A DNA stretch of 5,101 nt from Rhodoferax sp. (GTDB lineage Bacteria; Pseudomonadota; Gammaproteobacteria; Burkholderiales; Burkholderiaceae_C), in contig JAURGS010000177.1 of assembly GCA_030833685.1 (NCBI GenBank), forward strand, positions 1 through 5,101. Reading direction: 5' to 3'. The notes under the pieces were generated by a model, which had not been told where the DNA came from, did not search any database, and was given only the letters and a program-made list of their open reading frames with translations. The translations under genes were made by a program, and so were the position numbers. Below, piece after piece: positions 1 through 5,101 of the stretch. Numbering within the stretch: the stretch's first letter is position 1; the number at the start of each line of letters is the position of its first letter.

Positions 1-605
1 ACTACCGTATGGTCAAAACCATGTTGTACAGCCGGCCTGACCTGATGCACCGCATGCTGACCATCAACGCCGATGCAGTCGCGCTGTACTTGAATCACCA
101 GATCGAGGCCGGCGCGCAAGCGGTCATGATTTTCGACAGCTGGGGCGGTGTACTCGCCGATGGCGCATTTCAGGAGTTCAGCTTGGCCTACACCCAACGC
201 GTGCTGTCACAAATTCATAAAACCTGGCAAAACCAAACCATTCCCAGCATTGTGTTCACCAAAGGGGGTGGCCTTTGGCTGGGCGATATGGCCAAACTTG
301 ACTGCAACGTGATCGGCTTGGACTGGAGCGTCAACCTGTCTTTGGCGCGCCAGCAACTTGGTACGCAAAAAGCCCTGCAAGGTAATCTGGACCCCAATGT
401 ATTGTTTGCACCGCCCAAAGCGATTGAAACTGAGGTGGTAAAGCTGCTTGAAGCCTTCGGCAGTCCACACCAGGGCAGCGGCACAGGCCCGACGCATATT
501 TTCAACTTGGGCCACGGCATCAGCCAATTCACGCCGCCAGACCACGTGCGCGCACTGACGCAGGCGGTGCACGAACATTCCCGTCGGATGCGTCAACTTG
601 GCTGA
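1..605 (+). CDS. hemE: Uroporphyrinogen decarboxylase, C-terminal part (5' end outside window)
   Basis: HemE removes four carboxyl groups from uroporphyrinogen III to give coproporphyrinogen III, a cytoplasmic, cofactor-free step of haem synthesis. The reading frame is open from the left edge (first full codon at base 3) and ends at the TGA at 603-605, so about 200 of the family's roughly 355-370 residues are visible. The ATG at base 9 is internal: the two residues before it (YR) continue the family sequence. Visible conserved blocks, numbered from the first visible residue, are FDSWGG (about 44-49, whose Ser matches the position of human Ser219), FTKGGG (about 85-90), GLDW (about 105-108), LQGNLDP (about 125-131) and NLGHGI (about 168-173), which contains the His equivalent to human His339. 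The N-terminal RQAGRYLPEY block and substrate-binding Asp lie upstream, outside the window. There is no sign of frameshift or decay. priA follows on the same strand after about 340 bp, longer than expected for tight co-transcription. Confidence 0.97.
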   Translation, partial: YRMVKTMLYSRPDLMHRMLTINADAVALYLNHQIEAGAQAVMIFDSWGGVLADGAFQEFSLAYTQRVLSQIHKTWQNQTIPSIVFTKGGGLWLGDMAKLDCNVIGLDWSVNLSLARQQLGTQKALQGNLDPNVLFAPPKAIETEVVKLLEAFGSPHQGSGTGPTHIFNLGHGISQFTPPDHVRALTQAVHEHSRRMRQLG

Positions 606-621
606 AACCCAGTGCCGGTGA

Positions 622-648
622 TTTTTTTCAAATTTTCGAGTGAAAAAA
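622..648 (+). terminator. Weak AT-only hairpin just after hemE
   Basis: TTTTTTCA at 623-630 and TGAAAAAA at 641-648 form an 8-bp inverted repeat around a 10-base loop, starting 17 bases after the hemE stop. The stem is nearly all A-T, and no GC-rich stem or clean T-tract follows, so it is a poor intrinsic terminator. It may instead simply reflect the AT-rich character of the spacer. The pairing is seen directly; a terminator role is a guess. Confidence 0.3.
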
Positions 649-655
649 TACTTAC

Positions 656-664
656 TTATGCACA
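656..664 (+). promoter_or_regulatory. DnaA box 1 (TTATGCACA)
   Basis: The nine bases match the TTATNCACA DnaA-box consensus exactly. The site lies 50 bases after the hemE stop, inside an 80% A+T stretch. It has the same orientation as the second exact box at 845-853, with a start-to-start distance of 189 bp, close to 18 helical turns. The match is seen in the sequence; binding by DnaA is inferred. Confidence 0.6.
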
Positions 665-829
665 AAAATTGAGGTAAATGGCAGCAAACCACCTAACGAC
701 GCCCGTTCTGCGCTCACAAACCCATAGCGACTATAACTCATTGATTTAAATAGGTTTTTTTGATTCTTCCTAGGGGAGATTGCGATTAATCTGACAACCG
801 TGACGAGCGCCAACCTGCACAAACGGGTA

Positions 830-842
830 TTGTTGTCAACAA
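830..842. repeat. Palindrome TTGTTG-T-CAACAA
   Basis: This is a perfect inverted repeat with 6-bp arms around a single central base. It lies two bases before the second DnaA box and about 105 bp upstream of the preferred priA start. The symmetry is that of a dimeric regulator's operator, but I recognise no specific regulator, and a short palindrome in AT-rich DNA can arise by chance. Confidence 0.4.
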
Positions 843-844
843 AG

Positions 845-853
845 TTATCCACA
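845..853 (+). promoter_or_regulatory. DnaA box 2 (TTATCCACA)
   Basis: This is an exact match to the strong DnaA box TTATCCACA, the form of E. coli oriC box R1. It lies between the palindrome at 830-842 and the IHF-consensus site at 884-896, 95 bp before the preferred priA ATG and 44 bp before the alternative GTG. That position is suited to promoter control or initiator binding. Only the sequence match is observed. Confidence 0.65.
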
Positions 854-883
854 AGGCGGATTAATTGTTACAAATGTATGAAG

Positions 884-896
884 AATCAAGCACTTA
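884..896 (+). promoter_or_regulatory. Candidate IHF site (AATCAAGCACTTA)
   Basis: The 13 bases match the IHF consensus WATCAANNNNTTR at every defined position. The site ends immediately before the alternative GTG start of priA at 897 and begins 30 bp after DnaA box 2. IHF bends DNA and often works with DnaA at origins and regulated promoters. The match is direct; occupancy is inferred. Confidence 0.45.
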
Positions 897-908
897 GTGT
901 TGATTAAC

Positions 909-922
909 TCAAGTCAACTTGA
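909..922. repeat. Palindrome TCAAGT-CA-ACTTGA in the priA leader
   Basis: This perfect inverted repeat has 6-bp arms and a 2-base centre. It lies between the two candidate priA starts and ends 25 bases before the ATG at 948. If translation begins at 948, it sits in the untranslated leader or promoter and could be an operator. If translation begins at 897, it is coding. No cognate regulator is recognised. Confidence 0.4.
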
Positions 923-947
923 AAAAACAGACCTAAGCCACCAAGCC

Positions 948-3110
948 ATGCCCCATCAGATCACGGTTTTGGTGCAAACGCCAGCGCACAGCCAGATCCC
1001 TTCGGCGTTAACTTACAGCCATTCGCAAGTCATCGATGCTGGCACCCTGGTACGGGTGCCTTTGGGTCGACGAGACGTGCTCGGTGTGGTCTGGGCAAGT
1101 GCGTCGCCGCCGCCAACTCTCAGCCACCCGGCCGAGCAGCTGCGCCCCATCGCCAGCGTGCTCGACAGTCTGGCTCCCCTTGATGCCACGTGGCGTAGCC
1201 TGATCGACTTCTCAGCGCGCTACTACCAGCGCTCAGTTGGGGAGGTGGCCTTAGCCGCCCTGCCCAGCCACCTGCGCAGCCTGCAGGCAGATGGACTTGC
1301 CAAGCGCGTGGCAAAGTTGGCGGACGAAACCAAGTCTGCTCAAAAGTCCACACCCCGTAGCGAACAGGCATCCTCAAACGAAAGCGATTCAACACGCCAG
1401 CTCACAGCAGCCCAAATGGAAGCCATCGGCCGCGTTCAGTCTGAGCCGGGGCCCTTTCTGCTATTTGGCGCCACGGGCAGCGGAAAGACCGAGGTCTACT
1501 TGCGCTGCACCGAGCAATTGCTTGAGGAGGACGCCAGCGCCCAAGTGCTCGTCATGGTGCCCGAAATTAACCTCACGCCCCAGCTGGTTCGCATGTTTAG
1601 CGATCGCTTTGCGCCACGGTTCGGTCAGGCAGCAGTGCAATCCTTACACAGCGGCATGACGCCTGTACAACGCTTGAACAGCTGGCTGCGAGCGCATCAA
1701 GGCCATACCCGCATCTTGCTGGGCACGCGCATGGCGGTGTTCGCGTCCATGCCACGTCTGCGGCTGATCGTGGTCGACGAAGAGCATGATCCCAGCTACA
1801 AAAGCCAAGACGGCCCCCGCCACTCGGCGCGCGATCTGGCAGTTTACAGAGGCCAGCAGCTGGGCGCCAAGGTCATTCTGGGGTCAGCGACACCTTCCTT
1901 GGAATCTTGGCACCAAAGTCGAGCAAGCGAGCAAGGTGGCCGTTACCTGCGCTTGACCATGGCCCAGCGCATTGGATCAGGCATCGGTCAAAGTGTGCCG
2001 CCAAACAATGGCTTGCCCCGGGTGCGACTGGTGGACATGAGTCACCAGCCTAAGGATTGCGTGATCGCCCCGCCCCTGATTCAGGCCATCGCCGAGCGTG
2101 TGGCGCGCGGCCAGCAGTCTCTCTTGCTGCTCAACCGTCGCGGCTATGCACCAGTACTGCAATGCCAGGACTGCGACTGGAAAAGCGAGTGCCCCCATTG
2201 CAGCGCCTACCGGGTGTTTCACAAGATCGACCGCACCCTGCGCTGTCATCACTGTGGGCTGCTTGAGAAGGTGCCGCGCCAGTGCCCGGATTGCGGCAAC
2301 CAGGATATTTTGCCCATGGGCCGTGGTACTGAGCGACTGGAAGAAAACCTGGTGCACCTGCTGGCTGATATCCGACGCCCAGACGGCGCACCCGTTGCCA
2401 TTGCGCGCATTGATGCGGATACCACCCGCCTGAAGGGTTCACTGGAGACACAGTTGGCACAGGTGCACGCCGGCGAGATCGACGTGCTGGTTGGCACCCA
2501 AATGGTGGCCAAAGGGCATGACTTCAGGCACATCACCTTGGTCGCCGCTGTCAACCCGGATAACGCTTTGTTCAGCGCTGACTTTCGCGCACCCGAGCGA
2601 CTCTTCAGCCTGCTGATGCAAGCGGCCGGACGCGCTGGGCGCGACGCTGCGCTTGGTGAATCCAGCGAAATGTGGCTACAGACCCGCTACCCCCAGCACA
2701 CACTGTTTGCCGCGCTAAAACAGCACGACTACCCGGCCTTCGCGCAAGACCAGCTCGGCGAGCGCGAACGCGCTGGTATGCCACCTTGGAGCGCGCAGGC
2801 TCTGGTGCGCGCCGAGGCACGCACGCAGGAGGCCGCACAGGTTTTTCTGAGCTGCGCCCGCCAAGCGGGTGTGCAATTGTTGGGGCAGGACAGCGCCAAC
2901 AGGGCTGTTACGCTTTATCCGCCAGTGCCCATGACGATCCAGCGTGTGGCCAATATTGAGCGCACGCAGATGCTGGTTGAGAGCCCATCACGCGCTGCCT
3001 TGCAGCGTTTTCTGGGCGCCTGGCACGACAGCCTGCATGCCTGCGCCCGGCAGCCCGATTGCAAGGGGCTGATCCGCTGGGCCATTGATGTCGACCCGCT
3101 ATCGATTTAA
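948..3110 (+). CDS. priA: Primosomal protein N' (PriA), replication-restart DNA helicase
   Basis: PriA recognises stalled forks and recombination intermediates, unwinds the lagging-strand arm in the 3'-5' direction and directs primosome and DnaB reloading. From this ATG it has 720 residues (E. coli, 732). Visible in order: the N-terminal 3'-end-binding fold (about 1-110, with VRVPLG), a polar linker (about 114-150), Walker A GATGSGKT (174-181, Lys180), DEEH (277-280), GSAT (312-315), an insertion with eight zinc-ligand cysteines (406, 409, 415, 418, 433, 436, 446, 449), GTQMVAKGHDF (516-526), QAAGRAGR (558-565) and a C-terminus ending in DVDP. The frame is intact. A GTG at 897 would add 17 residues. 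I prefer the ATG at 948 because family homology begins within a few residues of it, although neither start has a strong ribosome-binding site. The linker is much shorter than the E. coli winged-helix segment. The gene converges on the oxidoreductase gene, with a 72-bp gap. Confidence 0.96.
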   Translation: MPHQITVLVQTPAHSQIPSALTYSHSQVIDAGTLVRVPLGRRDVLGVVWASASPPPTLSHPAEQLRPIASVLDSLAPLDATWRSLIDFSARYYQRSVGEVALAALPSHLRSLQADGLAKRVAKLADETKSAQKSTPRSEQASSNESDSTRQLTAAQMEAIGRVQSEPGPFLLFGATGSGKTEVYLRCTEQLLEEDASAQVLVMVPEINLTPQLVRMFSDRFAPRFGQAAVQSLHSGMTPVQRLNSWLRAHQGHTRILLGTRMAVFASMPRLRLIVVDEEHDPSYKSQDGPRHSARDLAVYRGQQLGAKVILGSATPSLESWHQSRASEQGGRYLRLTMAQRIGSGIGQSVPPNNGLPRVRLVDMSHQPKDCVIAPPLIQAIAERVARGQQSLLLLNRRGYAPVLQCQDCDWKSECPHCSAYRVFHKIDRTLRCHHCGLLEKVPRQCPDCGNQDILPMGRGTERLEENLVHLLADIRRPDGAPVAIARIDADTTRLKGSLETQLAQVHAGEIDVLVGTQMVAKGHDFRHITLVAAVNPDNALFSADFRAPERLFSLLMQAAGRAGRDAALGESSEMWLQTRYPQHTLFAALKQHDYPAFAQDQLGERERAGMPPWSAQALVRAEARTQEAAQVFLSCARQAGVQLLGQDSANRAVTLYPPVPMTIQRVANIERTQMLVESPSRAALQRFLGAWHDSLHACARQPDCKGLIRWAIDVDPLSI

Positions 3111-3143
3111 AGCCAGACTCCAACCACAGATTCAGCCGCAGCC

Positions 3144-3163
3144 AGAGAGCGCCGCCGCTCTCT
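3144..3163. terminator. GC-rich hairpin between convergent genes
   Basis: AGAGAGC (3144-3150) pairs perfectly with GCTCTCT (3157-3163) around the loop GCCGCC. The hairpin lies 33 bases after the priA stop and 19 bases past the end of the - strand oxidoreductase gene, the usual place for a bidirectional terminator. No T-tract follows on either strand, so it is not a canonical intrinsic terminator. It may stabilise 3' ends or act with Rho. Confidence 0.45.
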
Positions 3164-3182
3164 CAGCGGGCAGAGCAGGGCC

Positions 3183-4517
3183 TCAGGCCAGGGTCTGAAG
3201 TTCCATGCGCAGCTGATAGGCCCGGGTGCTGGTGTCCATGGCTACATCGTCCCAGGTCACAACTTGCCCTTTGGCAACCGGGCGCACCACTTTGACATCG
3301 TGGGCCAGGCCCAATGGCACCCCGCCAAGTGAGAGCGACTTTTGCTTGGGCAAGAGCTTGCCCCAGACGGTGTAGCCACCCTCGCCATCGAGTTTGTCGC
3401 CGGGTTTGAGGTCGCGCTTGGCTGCAGCCACCACGTCCGCATTCCAGCCGATCGCCACGCCGGTGGGCTCACCCCGCAAAGCCACACTGGCCACCGACAT
3501 GCCGACCTCCAGGCCGATGAGGTGCCAGCGCTTGTACAGCGTGAAGTAGCGGCCACTGGGGTCGGTGTGCGCGTTGTACTCTTCAAAGCAGTTCTTGATG
3601 TAGTCGGTCTCAGCCTCGACCGTGACCCAAACACCCATGCGAATGTCGTAAGGAATTTTTCTGCCATCGGCCTCTAGGCTGGAGATCACCTCGACCATGC
3701 CTTTTTGCTCGAGCACGCCGCCCTCACTGATCGGGCGGGTGACGTAGGGGATATCTTCCACACTGGCTGGAGGGTAAAGCAGTCCGTTGCTAGGCACCAG
3801 CAAGCCCGTGGCGTTAGAGACCGCGGTGCTCTCGATGGCCGGCTTGGAGCCATCCAGAAAGCTGTTGAACATCTTGGGGTTCAGGCCTCCCCGCTCGGCT
3901 TGCTCGGGCGTGAGGCCATAGTGGCCCCAAACGGTCTCGGGTGTGCTCTCGCAAAAATGCGGCAGCCATTTGTGGCCGCGCCCAGCCGCGACCACCGGAA
4001 AACCACAGGTGCGCGCCCAATCCACCAAATCGCAAATCATGGCGGGCTGGTCGCCGTATGCCAGTGAATACACCACGCCCGCAGCCTGCGCTTTGCGCGC
4101 CAGCAAGGGTCCGCAAAACGCGTCAGCCTCGACGGTAACGTTGACCACGTGTTTGCCATGATCAAATGCGGCCAAGCAATGGTCAACCGCGGCGATCGGG
4201 TGCCCGGTGCATTCAACCACCACATCGATCGCCGGGTGCGCCACCAGGGCCTGCCAGTCTTCACCCACGTGGGTATCGCCGTTCTTCACTGCGCCATCGA
4301 GCGACTGAGCCTGGGTACGTGCCAGGTCCCAGCCCACGCGTGCCAAATTGGCACGCGCCGCATCGGGCGACAAGTCAGCAATACCCACCAGGTGCACGCC
4401 AGGCGTGCGCGGAATCTGGGACAGGTACATCGAGCCAAACTTGCCCGCGCCAATCAAGCCCACGCGAATCGGGCGGCCATCGGCCTGGCGTTTCAACAAC
4501 TGCTGGTGCAAACTCAT
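3183..4517 (-). CDS. NAD(P)-dependent oxidoreductase with C-terminal SAF domain (COG4091, 'predicted homoserine dehydrogenase' type)
   Basis: This is a complete 444-residue cytoplasmic protein with no signal peptide or membrane segment. The N-terminal half is a Rossmann fold: VGLIGAGKFG (19-28) carries the dinucleotide-binding GxGxxG, an acidic residue follows the second strand (IADLS, 46-50), and VECTGHP (101-107) and HVVNVTVEAD (123-132) resemble the homoserine-dehydrogenase/Gfo-Idh group. The middle part (about 150-350) is the putative catalytic domain. The C-terminus (about 370-444), with GYTVWGKLLP and PVAKGQVVTWDDV, looks like a SAF domain. The family is often labelled homoserine dehydrogenase or 'FlgA/SAF protein', but I do not see the catalytic region of true homoserine dehydrogenases, so the substrate is unknown. 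The start is well supported: GAGGAG lies 8 bases upstream, and ATGA overlaps the stop of the dioxygenase gene. The partner gene suggests it oxidises or rearranges a hydroxylated product. Confidence 0.85.
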   Translation of the reverse strand: MSLHQQLLKRQADGRPIRVGLIGAGKFGSMYLSQIPRTPGVHLVGIADLSPDAARANLARVGWDLARTQAQSLDGAVKNGDTHVGEDWQALVAHPAIDVVVECTGHPIAAVDHCLAAFDHGKHVVNVTVEADAFCGPLLARKAQAAGVVYSLAYGDQPAMICDLVDWARTCGFPVVAAGRGHKWLPHFCESTPETVWGHYGLTPEQAERGGLNPKMFNSFLDGSKPAIESTAVSNATGLLVPSNGLLYPPASVEDIPYVTRPISEGGVLEQKGMVEVISSLEADGRKIPYDIRMGVWVTVEAETDYIKNCFEEYNAHTDPSGRYFTLYKRWHLIGLEVGMSVASVALRGEPTGVAIGWNADVVAAAKRDLKPGDKLDGEGGYTVWGKLLPKQKSLSLGGVPLGLAHDVKVVRPVAKGQVVTWDDVAMDTSTRAYQLRMELQTLA

Positions 4518-5101
4518 GCCGGCTGCTCCTCGCGTGCAGTGATCACATCCATCGAGGTCACTAAAGCGCTGTCGGGCAGGCCATTTTTCCAGGGGGTGTC
4601 AACCGGGTAATCCTTGACCAGGCAGTCATCAGGCAGGCACTCGATCGGCGTGAAATCGCGGTGCGCGATGTACTCGGGACGTTTGAAGCGGCGGATGTGG
4701 TTGCTCACCGCACACAGGCTCAAGTAAACCGCCACCCGGTTCCAGGGCGACATATTGGAGCCCGAGGCGTGCACCAGACAACTGTGAAACAGAATCATCG
4801 AGCCGGCCGGCCCCTTGGGGCTGACGATGCCCGCTGGCAGATAACGGCCTTGCGCATCAAAAGAGCCTTTGCCACCGGCGCGTTCGACCAACTGCGCGAT
4901 CAGCGCATTGTTCACCGTCCAAAGTGGATAGCTGGTTGTCGTCAGGTCGTGTTTGGCCTCGATCACACCTTTTTTGTGGCTGCCCGGTATGAACATCAAG
5001 GGGCCATTGAAATCGTTCACATCGTCCAGGAAGATGGCAACATTCATGGCGCGCTCGGTAGGCATCATGTCATCATTGAGCCAGGTGCCATAGTCCTGGT
5101 G
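4514..5101 (-). CDS. EctD/PhyH-like Fe(II)/2-oxoglutarate dioxygenase (N-terminus outside window)
   Basis: The frame is open to the right edge and ends at the TGA at 4514-4516, giving 195 visible residues. The first three read HQD, the HxD iron ligands. The distal His is in LVHASGSN (about residue 111), and the candidate 2-oxoglutarate-binding Arg is in SPWNR (about 122). HQDYGTW, FNGPLMFIPGSHK (about 30-42) and KRPEYIAHRDFTPIE (about 140-154) closely follow the layout of ectoine hydroxylase EctD, including the Trp after HxD. About 41 residues follow that last block, a longer tail than I recall for EctD. The family uses O2 and 2-oxoglutarate to hydroxylate small substrates, releasing succinate and CO2. 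The ATG at 5066-5068 is internal, because family sequence continues upstream of it. No ectABC genes are in view, so true ectoine hydroxylation is unproven. It lies upstream of, and is coupled to, the SAF oxidoreductase gene. Confidence 0.88.
   Translation of the reverse strand, partial: HQDYGTWLNDDMMPTERAMNVAIFLDDVNDFNGPLMFIPGSHKKGVIEAKHDLTTTSYPLWTVNNALIAQLVERAGGKGSFDAQGRYLPAGIVSPKGPAGSMILFHSCLVHASGSNMSPWNRVAVYLSLCAVSNHIRRFKRPEYIAHRDFTPIECLPDDCLVKDYPVDTPWKNGLPDSALVTSMDVITAREEQPA
4526..4531 (-). promoter_or_regulatory. Ribosome-binding site of the SAF oxidoreductase gene
   Basis: GAGGAG on the - strand lies 8 bases before the ATG at 4517-4515, inside the last codons of the dioxygenase gene. 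With the ATGA stop/start overlap at 4514-4517, it fixes the start and indicates translational coupling within one transcript. The promoter of this pair must lie beyond the right edge. Confidence 0.8.

Larger units (their letters stand above)
606..947. other. AT-rich intergenic region between hemE and priA
   Basis: This stretch has no convincing gene. It is far more AT-rich than the flanking coding sequence: 621-670 is 80% A+T and 731-767 is 29 of 37 A/T. Within it are two exact DnaA boxes, an exact IHF-consensus match, two short palindromes and a weak hairpin, each listed separately. A smaller inverted repeat, AGATT/AATCT, lies at 777-792. The heptamer GATTAAT occurs at 784-790 and again at 859-865. 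I could not settle on a sigma-70 promoter. TATAAC at 732-737 is a possible -10 without a good -35, and TTGTCA at 833-838 is a possible -35 without a well-spaced -10. The priA promoter is expected here but is not resolved. Confidence 0.7.

Noticed and set aside
207..692. Long - strand open frames opposite hemE (207-692 and 215-532).
   Set aside because: They are antisense shadows of a well-conserved hemE frame; their peptides resemble no known family.
777..792. AGATT/AATCT inverted repeat in the spacer.
   Set aside because: The 5-bp arms in AT-rich DNA are too weak to call a feature on their own.
652..852. A 66-codon open frame on the - strand within the hemE-priA spacer.
   Set aside because: It spans both DnaA boxes and the AT-rich blocks, no family is recognisable in the peptide, and codon use looks random, so I treat it as non-coding.
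606..947. Calling the spacer the chromosomal origin oriC.
   Set aside because: Only two exact DnaA boxes are present and dnaA, dnaN, rpmH and rnpA are not in view; betaproteobacterial origins usually lie beside dnaA. The sites are reported as candidate regulatory or titration sites instead.
1977..2838. Several open frames of 60-130 codons overlapping priA on both strands.
   Set aside because: The priA frame is continuous with all helicase and zinc motifs; these are by-products of GC-rich coding sequence.
3179..3189. GGCCT-C-AGGCC inverted repeat overlapping the oxidoreductase stop codon.
   Set aside because: It has only 5-bp arms around a single base, too tight to fold as a hairpin, and lies in GC-rich coding sequence, so it is probably chance.
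3342..4610. Open frames on the + strand opposite the oxidoreductase gene (for example 3705-4067 and 4149-4610).
   Set aside because: They lie antisense to a conserved protein, and I saw no recognisable domains in them.
4514..5101. Naming the dioxygenase ectD (ectoine hydroxylase).
   Set aside because: The motifs are EctD-like, but the N-terminus is missing, no ectABC genes are visible, and related PhyH enzymes share the same motifs; substrate identity cannot be inferred.

Overview
The window looks like chromosomal DNA from a betaproteobacterium, most likely Burkholderiales and plausibly Comamonadaceae or a close relative. The basis is the HemE-PriA gene order, the wording of both proteins (for example the PriA C-terminus) and the GC-rich coding regions. 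This is judged by eye from protein families, and I cannot name a genus. There is one partial gene at each edge, two complete genes between them, and no rRNA, tRNA, CRISPR array or insertion sequence.

Layout. (1) Positions 1-605, + strand: the C-terminal 200 residues of uroporphyrinogen decarboxylase (hemE). (2) Positions 606-947: a gene-free, locally very AT-rich spacer. It holds two exact DnaA boxes of the TTATNCACA type on the same strand, an exact match to the IHF consensus, and two short palindromes. (3) Positions 948-3110, + strand: complete priA, the replication-restart helicase, with an alternative GTG start at 897. Its usual winged-helix region appears to be replaced by a short polar linker. 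(4) Positions 3111-3182: a convergent intergenic gap with a GC-rich hairpin that could serve both sides. (5) Positions 3183-4517, - strand: a complete 444-residue NAD(P)-dependent oxidoreductase with a C-terminal SAF domain, of the 'predicted homoserine dehydrogenase' (COG4091) type. (6) Positions 4514-5101, - strand: an EctD/PhyH-like Fe(II)/2-oxoglutarate dioxygenase. It is cut by the right edge exactly at its HxD iron-binding motif, and it overlaps gene 5 by the four bases ATGA.

How the parts fit. hemE (haem synthesis) and priA (replication restart) are housekeeping genes, and the spacer between them carries replication-initiator-type binding sites. The two - strand genes form a translationally coupled pair. 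The dioxygenase is first and the dehydrogenase second, which suggests hydroxylation of a small substrate followed by oxidation or rearrangement of the product. The substrate cannot be read from the sequence. The observations most worth following are the DnaA/IHF cluster upstream of priA and this dioxygenase-dehydrogenase pair. Nothing here amounts to a clearly new defence or mobile system.
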